From: Stomoxys calcitrans
Lineage: Eukaryota; Arthropoda; Insecta; Diptera; Muscidae
Reading direction: 5' to 3'
DNA length: 64,000 nucleotides
Assembly (NCBI RefSeq): GCF_963082655.1
Contig: NC_081552.1
Span: 58,756,561-58,820,560 of the forward strand
The first letter of the stretch is position 1. The number at the start of each line of letters is the position of its first letter. This document shows positions 58,436-64,000 of the stretch, piece by piece. Below the pieces are notes generated by a model. That model did not search any database, had not been told where the DNA came from, and worked only from the letters and a program-made list of their open reading frames with translations. A program made the position numbers and the translations under genes.

Positions 58436-58919
58436 ATACTTACACGATTTTGGGAGGTGGAGGAGACCCCAAAAAGAATTTGAGGTCAGAAGAGGACATG
58501 TTTAGCGAACAAAACTTTAAAGACACAGTAAGACGCAACTCTAACGGGAGATAAGTCGTGACCCTTCCTTTTAAAAATTGTGAAGAGTTGGGAAATTCAA
58601 GGAATATCGCAATGGCACAATTCTACAGAAAGGAAAGAAAGCTTCAAAAGACCCCTGAAATCAAGGAGCAATATGATAATGCCATTCTCGAATATCTGGC
58701 GCTGGGACACATGAGGAAAATTACGGCACAGGAGATAACAAAGACTCCGAATTACTATTTGCCGCATCATGCTGTCATTAAACCAGACCGACTCACTACC
58801 AAACTTAGGGTAGTTTTCAATGCTTCAAGTCCGTCTTCAAACAAAAAGAGCCTCAATGATAACTTGCTTTCTGGACCCATTCTTCAACAAGACCTTGTTT
58901 TACAAATTTTGAAGTGGCG
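58436..58919 (+). pseudogene. Bel/Pao reverse transcriptase, N-terminal half
   Basis: Starts in the conserved LTRFWEVEE block, then a frameshift at the A-run near 58474 and a TAA at 58552-58554, followed by VTLPFKN, NYYLPHHAVIK and KLRVVFNAS (58804-58830; RT region A motif). It ends at LVLQILKWR, where HINE-A begins. RT would copy element RNA into DNA. The other half starts at 61339. Confidence 0.84.
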
Positions 58920-59443
58920 TTTTTATACCCTCCACCATAGGATGGGGGTATACTAATTTCGTCATTCTGATTGTAACGAATCGAAATATTCGTCTGAGAC
59001 CCCATAAAGTATATATATTCTTGATCGTCGTGAAATTTTATGTCGATCCAGCCATGTCCATCCCTTGTCCGTCCGTCTGTCTGTCGAAAGCACGCTAACT
59101 TCCGAAGGAGTAAAGCAGGTCCCTTGAAATTTTGCACAAATACTTCTTATTAGTGTAGGTCGGTTGATATTGTAAATGGGCCATATCGGTCCATGGTTTG
59201 ATATAGATGCCATATAATCCGATCTTGGGTCTTGACTTCTTGAGCCTCTAGAGTGCGCAATTCTTCTCCGATTGTAATGAAATTTGGCACGTAGTATTTT
59301 GATATGATATCCAACAAGCATGGTATGGTTCAAATCGGTTCATAACCTGATATATCTGTCATATAAACAGATCTGGGGACTTGACTTCTTGAGCTTCTAG
59401 AGGGCGCAATTCCTATCCGATTTGGCTAAAATTTTGCAAGACG
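58920..59443 (+). mobile_element. HINE-A in Bel/Pao RT, left part
   Basis: 5' end and leader, a mutated GTCC tract (CCATCCCTTGTCCGTCCG), and two monomers up to GCAAGACG, where a HINE-B has inserted at the same position used at 17580. Confidence 0.8.
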
Positions 59444-60876
59444 TTTTTTATACCCACCACCGAAGGATGGGGGTATATTCATTTTGTCATTCCGTTTGCA
59501 ACATATCGAAATATGCATTTCCGACCCTATAAAGTATATATATTCTTGATCAGCGTAAAAATCTAAGACGATCTAGACATGTCCGTCCGTCTGTCTGTTG
59601 AAATCACGCTACAGTCTTTAAAAATTGAGATATTGAGCTGAAATTTTGCACAGAGTATTTTTTTGTCCATAAGCAGGTTAAGTTCGAAGATGAGCTATAT
59701 CGGACTATATCTTGATATAGCCCCCATATAGACCGATCCGCCGATTTAGGCTCTTTGGCCCATAAAAGCCACATTTATTATCCGATTTTGCTGAAATTTG
59801 GGACAGTGACTTGTGTTATACCCTTCGACACCCTTCGTCAATTTGGTCCAGATCGGTCCAGATTTGGGTATAGCTGCCATATAGACCGATCCTCAAATTT
59901 AGTATCTTAGGCCCATAAAAGCCACATTTATTATCCGATTTTGCAGATATTTGGGACAGTAAGTTGTGTTAGGTCCTTCGATATCCTCCGTCAATTTCGC
60001 CCAGATCGGTCCAGATTTGGATATAGCTGCCATATAGACCGATCCTCAGATTTAGGTTCTGAGGCTCATAAAAGCCACAATTATTATCCAATTTTGCTGA
60101 AATTTGGGACAGTGAGTTGTGTAAGGCCCATTGACATTCATCGTAATTTGGCCCAGATCGGTCCATATTTGGATATAGCTGCCATATAGACCGATCTCTC
60201 GATTTAAAGGTATTTTCCCATAAAAGGCGCATTTATTATCCGATGTCGACGAAATTTGGGACAGTGAGTTATATTTGGACCTTCGACATCCTTCGTCAAT
60301 TTGGCTCAGATCGGTCCAGCTTTGGATATAGCTGTCATATAGACCGAACCTCCGATTGAGGGTCTTAGGCCCATAGAAGGCGCATTTATTGTCCGATGTC
60401 GCCGAAATTTGGTACATTAAGTTAGGTTAAATCAATTGACATAGTTTTACATTATGGCACAGATCGGTCAAGATTTAGATATAGCTGCCATATAGACCGA
60501 TCTCTCGGTTTTAGGTTTTGGGGCCAGAAAAAGCGCATTTACTATCCGATGTCGCCGCAATTTGGGACAGTGATTTGTGTTGGGCCCTTCGACATCCTTT
60601 TTCAATTTCACTCAGATCGATCAAGATTTGGATATAGCTGCCACGTTGTATATGGTTCAGATCGGTTTATTTTTAGATATAGCTACTAAAAAGACCAATA
60701 GTTTGTTATACATAATTGAACATTGACTTGTACTTATTAGTATTTGGTCCAAATGGGATCATATTTCGATATAACTGCTGTTGGACAAAAGGTATGCAAA
60801 TTTCACTGGATTTTGATTAAAAGTGATTTACATATATACCCGAGGTGGTGGGTATCCAAAGTTCGGCCCGGCCGAA
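59444..60876 (+). mobile_element. HINE-B nested in HINE-A
   Basis: 5' TTTTTTATACCCACCACC, leader, short GTCC/GTCT tract (59580-59599), about seven monomers and the 3' inverted repeat and hairpin TTCGGCCCGGCCGAA ending exactly at 60876. The usual 20-nt tail is missing; the next base is HINE-A body (GTCGGTTCATAACC). Confidence 0.78.
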
Positions 60877-61338
60877 GTCGGTTCATAACCTGATATAGCT
60901 GCCATATAAACCGATCTGGGATCTTGACTTCTTGAGCCTCTAGAGGTCGCAATAATTATCCGATTTGCCTTAAATTTTATACGACGGATTCTCTCATGAC
61001 CATTAACATACGTGTTTATTATGGTCTGAAACTGTCTATAGCCCGATACAGCTCCCATATAAATCGATCTCTCTATTTTACTTCTTGTGCCCACAAAGGG
61101 CGCAATTCTTATTCGAATTGGCTGACATTTTATACAGGTCTCCAACATATAATTTAATTGTGGTCCAAACCGGACCATATCTTGATATCGCTTTAATAGC
61201 AGAGCAAATATTTTCTTAGATCATTTTTTTTTTTTTGCCTAAGAAGAGATGCCGGGAAAAGAACTCGACAAACACGATCCATGGTGGAGGGTATATAAGA
61301 TTCGGCCCGGCCGAACTTAGCACGCTTTTACTTGTTTT
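60877..61338 (+). mobile_element. HINE-A in Bel/Pao RT, right part
   Basis: One monomer end, half-monomers, inverted repeat (about 61279), hairpin and tail. About 50 bp of HINE-A expected between GCAAGACG and GTCGGTTC are absent. The pol frame resumes directly after it. Confidence 0.8.
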
Positions 61339-62240
61339 AAATACGTTTTTAATGCGGATGTCACCAAAATGTATAGACAGATTCTTCTCGACCCTCGTCA
61401 GACACAATTCTAAAGAATACTTTTTAGAAAATCTCCAAAAGACCCAGATGAGGATTTTGAGCTCTTGACCGTAACATTTGGAGTAAACTGCGCACCTTTT
61501 CTTGCAATCCGGACACTTCTTCCACTTGCGGAAGACGTGGCGGACACATACCCCTGTGCATCAAAGATTATTCGGGAGAATCTGTATGTCGATGACGTGG
61601 TAGCCGGGGCTCACACGATTGAAGAAACCATAACTTCAAGAAAAGAAATAATCGCGGCCTTGAACTCGGCTGGATTCCAGCTCATGAAATGGACATCTAA
61701 TGATCACAAAATTATTCAAGATTTACCGGCAGAACAACTTCTTCCAGTAAATTGATTGGAGCTTTCTGAAGACTCCTCAACAAAGACTCTTGGCATCCAG
61801 TGGAATATTACTGGGGATTTTTTCACCTTTTCTCAACCATCACTAGAAATCAGGCAGTCTTATACGAAAAGAGAAGTTTTATCGGCCATAGCAAAATTGT
61901 TTGATACCTGTGGGTGGTTAGCCCCAATTGTTGTCGTAGCAAAGCTGGTCATGCAGCAAGTATGGCTGGACAAAATCGACTAGGATGACGCGCTAAAATC
62001 AATAACGTTGATAAATTGGCAGAACTTTGTTAAAAACTCAAAGGCCATAGAATCGGTTAAAATTCCAAGGTGGATACGTTTCACACCTGGTTCCAAAGTG
62101 GAAGTACACGGCTTCTGTGATGCCTCCGAAAGTGCATATGGTGCAGCATTATATATTAGGGTGGAACATGACAACTACCAAACCGACACTTTTCTACTCG
62201 CTGCATAGACCCGCTTTGCCGCTATCAAAAGGATTTCATT
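61339..62240 (+). pseudogene. Bel/Pao RT C-terminal half and RNase H
   Basis: Resumes with NADVTKMYRQI (catalytic Asp region), then TAA at 61411-61413, TVTFGVNCAPF, and the catalytic YVDD box at 61585-61596. In-frame stops follow at 61753-61755, 61981-61983 and 62206-62208. RNase H begins near 62100 with VHGFCDASESAYGAALY (catalytic Asp near 62119). All pieces share one reading frame, so the four stops are point changes and not frame breaks. The active-site residues are intact but the protein cannot be made in one piece. Confidence 0.86.
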
Positions 62241-64000
62241 GCCTAGACTCGAACTTTGTGGGGCAGTACTTCTTGCAAAGTTAGCTTCGGCAACCATTAC
62301 AAATATTCAGATTTCGAACTTTAAGACCCAGTTTTGGACTGACTCCTCAATTGTTTTATCTTGGCTTATAAAACCGGCTTGTGCTTGGAGTTCATTCGTT
62401 GGAAACCATGTTTCAGAAATTGTAGAGAATGTTGGCAATGAAAGTTGGCGCCACGTAGACTCCGAGAGCAACCCGGCGGACGTTGCTAGTAGAGGATGTA
62501 CACTTTCAGACTTAAAGGAACATTGTTTGTGGTGGCATGGTCCACAGTGGTTAAGATTTCCGAAAGACAAATGGCCAACTTATCAAGTTCCTGAAGACAC
62601 AAACCTGGAGGCAAAAGCGGTAAAAGTCTTTGCTACCTCAACCTTTGAAGACCTATTAGTTAGGTTTTCTTCGTTGTCACGGATTTGGCGAAATACGGGT
62701 TCCAACCGATCGCATTTTAGGATTTCATCTTTGGAGATCTCAGCTGAGGAAATTCAAGATGTAAAACGCCGTCTACTGATTATGACTCAGAAACATTATT
62801 TCGCGCCTGAATATCACGACTTACAAAATAACACTAGAATTTCACCCAGAAGCAGCCTTTTAAGTCTTAACCCATTCATAGACCCCAGTGGACTAATGCG
62901 GTATTATGGGCGTCTTGTAAAGTGTTCTGTTTTAACTTATAACGAGAGACATCCCATTCTTTTACCGTATGATGCAAGACTAACCCAACTTCCAGTAGAT
63001 TTCGCCCATCGAATAACTCTTCATGGAGGAAATCAACGTATGACTCGGGTTTTACGGTCTGAATTTTGGATATTTAGATTAAAGCCTCTTGTCAAAAAAG
63101 TAATACATAATTGCAAAACGTGTATTTTGTACAAAAAGCACTTGCAATCACAGATAATCGCATCCCTTCCACCCGAACGAACTTCATTCTCAAGACCCTT
63201 TACTAATACAGCGGTTGACTTTGCCGGACCCTTTAACATAAAAAACTACTCAGGTCGAGCTTGTGTACGTCTGTATTTTTGTTTGTTTCGCGACAAAGGC
63301 CATACACTTGGAAGCAACTACCGACCTTTTTACACAGTCGTTTTTAGCAGCCTTGGCACGTTTTATTGGTCGTAGAGGTTGTCCGGCCTGCATCTATTCT
63401 GATAATGGGAAAAACTTTGTAGGCGCTTCGGAATTATTAAAGAAGGATCGCCTAGACTTCCTGAAGACTCTCCAAAATCATGCTTTACAACTAAATGTTT
63501 ATCAAAACCTTGTTTGGAAATTTATACCTCCGGGTGCCCCTCACATGGGTGGTCTTTGGGAGGCGGGTGTCAAATCGTTCAAATCCCACTTGCGCAAATT
63601 TATACCGAAAATGAACTTCACGTTTGAGGAGTTGTCTACAATTTTGACCCGAATAGAAGCTTGTTTAAACTCTAGACCTCTTAGTCCAGCCAGCGATGAC
63701 CCAAATGATTTATCGCCTTTGACCCCAGTCCACTTTCTCATTGGTACTTCGCTTCTTGCACCCGCGGAACCTGATATTTCCGATCAGGATGTCTCGTTCG
63801 CCAATAGATGGAAACGACTAAAGATAGTTTCGCAATACTTTTGTCAAAGGTTGAAGTCAGAATACTTGAAAGAACTACATCGTAGAACTAAGTGGAAGTA
63901 TCCGCAAGAGAATATCGCTCAGAATGACCTAGTTGTAATCAAAGACGACAGAATTCCTCCAACCGATTGGGAAATGGGTCGCGTGGAAAAAACTTATCCA
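62240..64000 (+). pseudogene. Bel/Pao RNase H end, integrase and C-terminal region (partial)
   Basis: The frame is open from about 62209 to a shift near 63280. It includes LPRLELCGAVL and FWTDSSIVLSWL (RNase H), SNPADVASRG, then the integrase HHCC zinc-binding domain (HRITLHGG ... CKTCILYKK), and the first catalytic Asp in VDFAGPF (63217-63219). A single-base shift in a T-run near 63280 moves the frame; the shifted frame carries the second Asp (YSDNGKNF, 63401-63403) and Glu (GGLWEAGVKS, 63560-63562). The C-terminal Bel-type domain with WKYPQENIAQNDLVVIK follows to the window edge. Integrase would insert the DNA copy. Apart from the shift this is the best-preserved part. Confidence 0.86.

Larger units (their letters stand above)
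54616..64000 (+). mobile_element. Bel/Pao LTR retrotransposon, degenerate, continues past window
   Basis: Order of remnants: leader (54616-55266), gag (55267-56330), zinc knuckles and aspartic protease (56331-57271), first half of RT (58436-58919), second half of RT and RNase H (61339-62240), integrase and C-terminal region (62240-64000). Two HINE insertions account for 57272-58435 and 58920-61338. The order PR-RT-RH-IN with the Bel-specific motifs below identifies the family. I could not fix LTR borders or the primer-binding site; the 3' LTR lies outside the window. Multiple stops and at least three frameshifts make it non-functional. Confidence 0.88.

Overview
This 64 kb window is a eukaryotic, AT-rich, non-coding stretch built almost entirely of transposable elements nested in one another. 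I find no host gene. The repeats point to a calyptrate fly, most likely a muscid (Stomoxys, Haematobia or Musca type). That rests on leader blocks of the dipteran mini-me/DINE-1 type (CATAAAGTATATATATTC followed by GTCC/GTCT tetranucleotides), a fly-type tRNA-SINE, insect mariner debris and a Bel/Pao retroelement. The species call is inference. The nested heterochromatin-like layout and a 200-N assembly gap fit a repeat-rich intergenic or pericentromeric scaffold.

The dominant element, called HINE-A here, is a non-autonomous Helentron/Helitron-like family. Its 5' end is TATACCCTCCACCAT, followed by a fixed leader and a GTCC/GTCT proto-microsatellite. The body is a variable array of 153-bp monomers. 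The 3' end carries the inverted copy ATGGTGGAGGGTATA, a GC hairpin TTCGGCCCGGCCGAA and about 20 nt ending ACTTGTT. A second family, HINE-B, has the same layout with diverged sequence (5' TACCCACCAC, 3' hairpin plus CTTAACG). Two clean interruptions of coding sequence show insertion between two T residues with no target duplication, as known for Helentrons. No Rep/helicase gene is present, so the autonomous partner lies elsewhere.

Layout. 1-4215: HINE-A holding a Tc1-type transposon (481-3520) that itself holds a younger HINE-A (1691-3092). 4216-6882: more HINE-A and older fragments. 6883-13468: HINE-A and a mariner relic inside a 2,682-bp tandem duplication (7776-10457 and 10458-13139). 13469-15463: old HINE, a SINE with an 11-bp target duplication, and about 900 bp of unexplained sequence. 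15464-19720: plus-strand HINE-A copies, two joined head to tail and one nested. 19831-25717: minus-strand HINE-A block. 25796-34915: HINE-B, mariner, SINE and a third repeat class (repeat C). 35171-36723: HINE-A running into the 200-N gap. 37028-46578: HINE-A/B, two mariner-derived MITEs, a Jockey-like RT fragment and a fourth repeat type (repeat D). 46579-48782: a nearly complete repeat C. 48783-54615: HINE-A, including one copy nearly identical to an inverted copy at 40717-42207. 54616-64000: a degenerate Bel/Pao LTR retrotransposon (gag, protease, RT, RNase H, integrase) split by two HINE insertions and several stops and frameshifts, running off the window.

Nothing here works as a host pathway. 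What the sequence records is a history of insertions: Bel/Pao, Tc1 and old HINEs were hit by younger HINE-A and HINE-B copies, and SINEs and mariner MITEs landed in those. The most distinctive observation is that both HINE families carry monomers of exactly 153 bp (51 codons) in the same register, with shared terminal signals.
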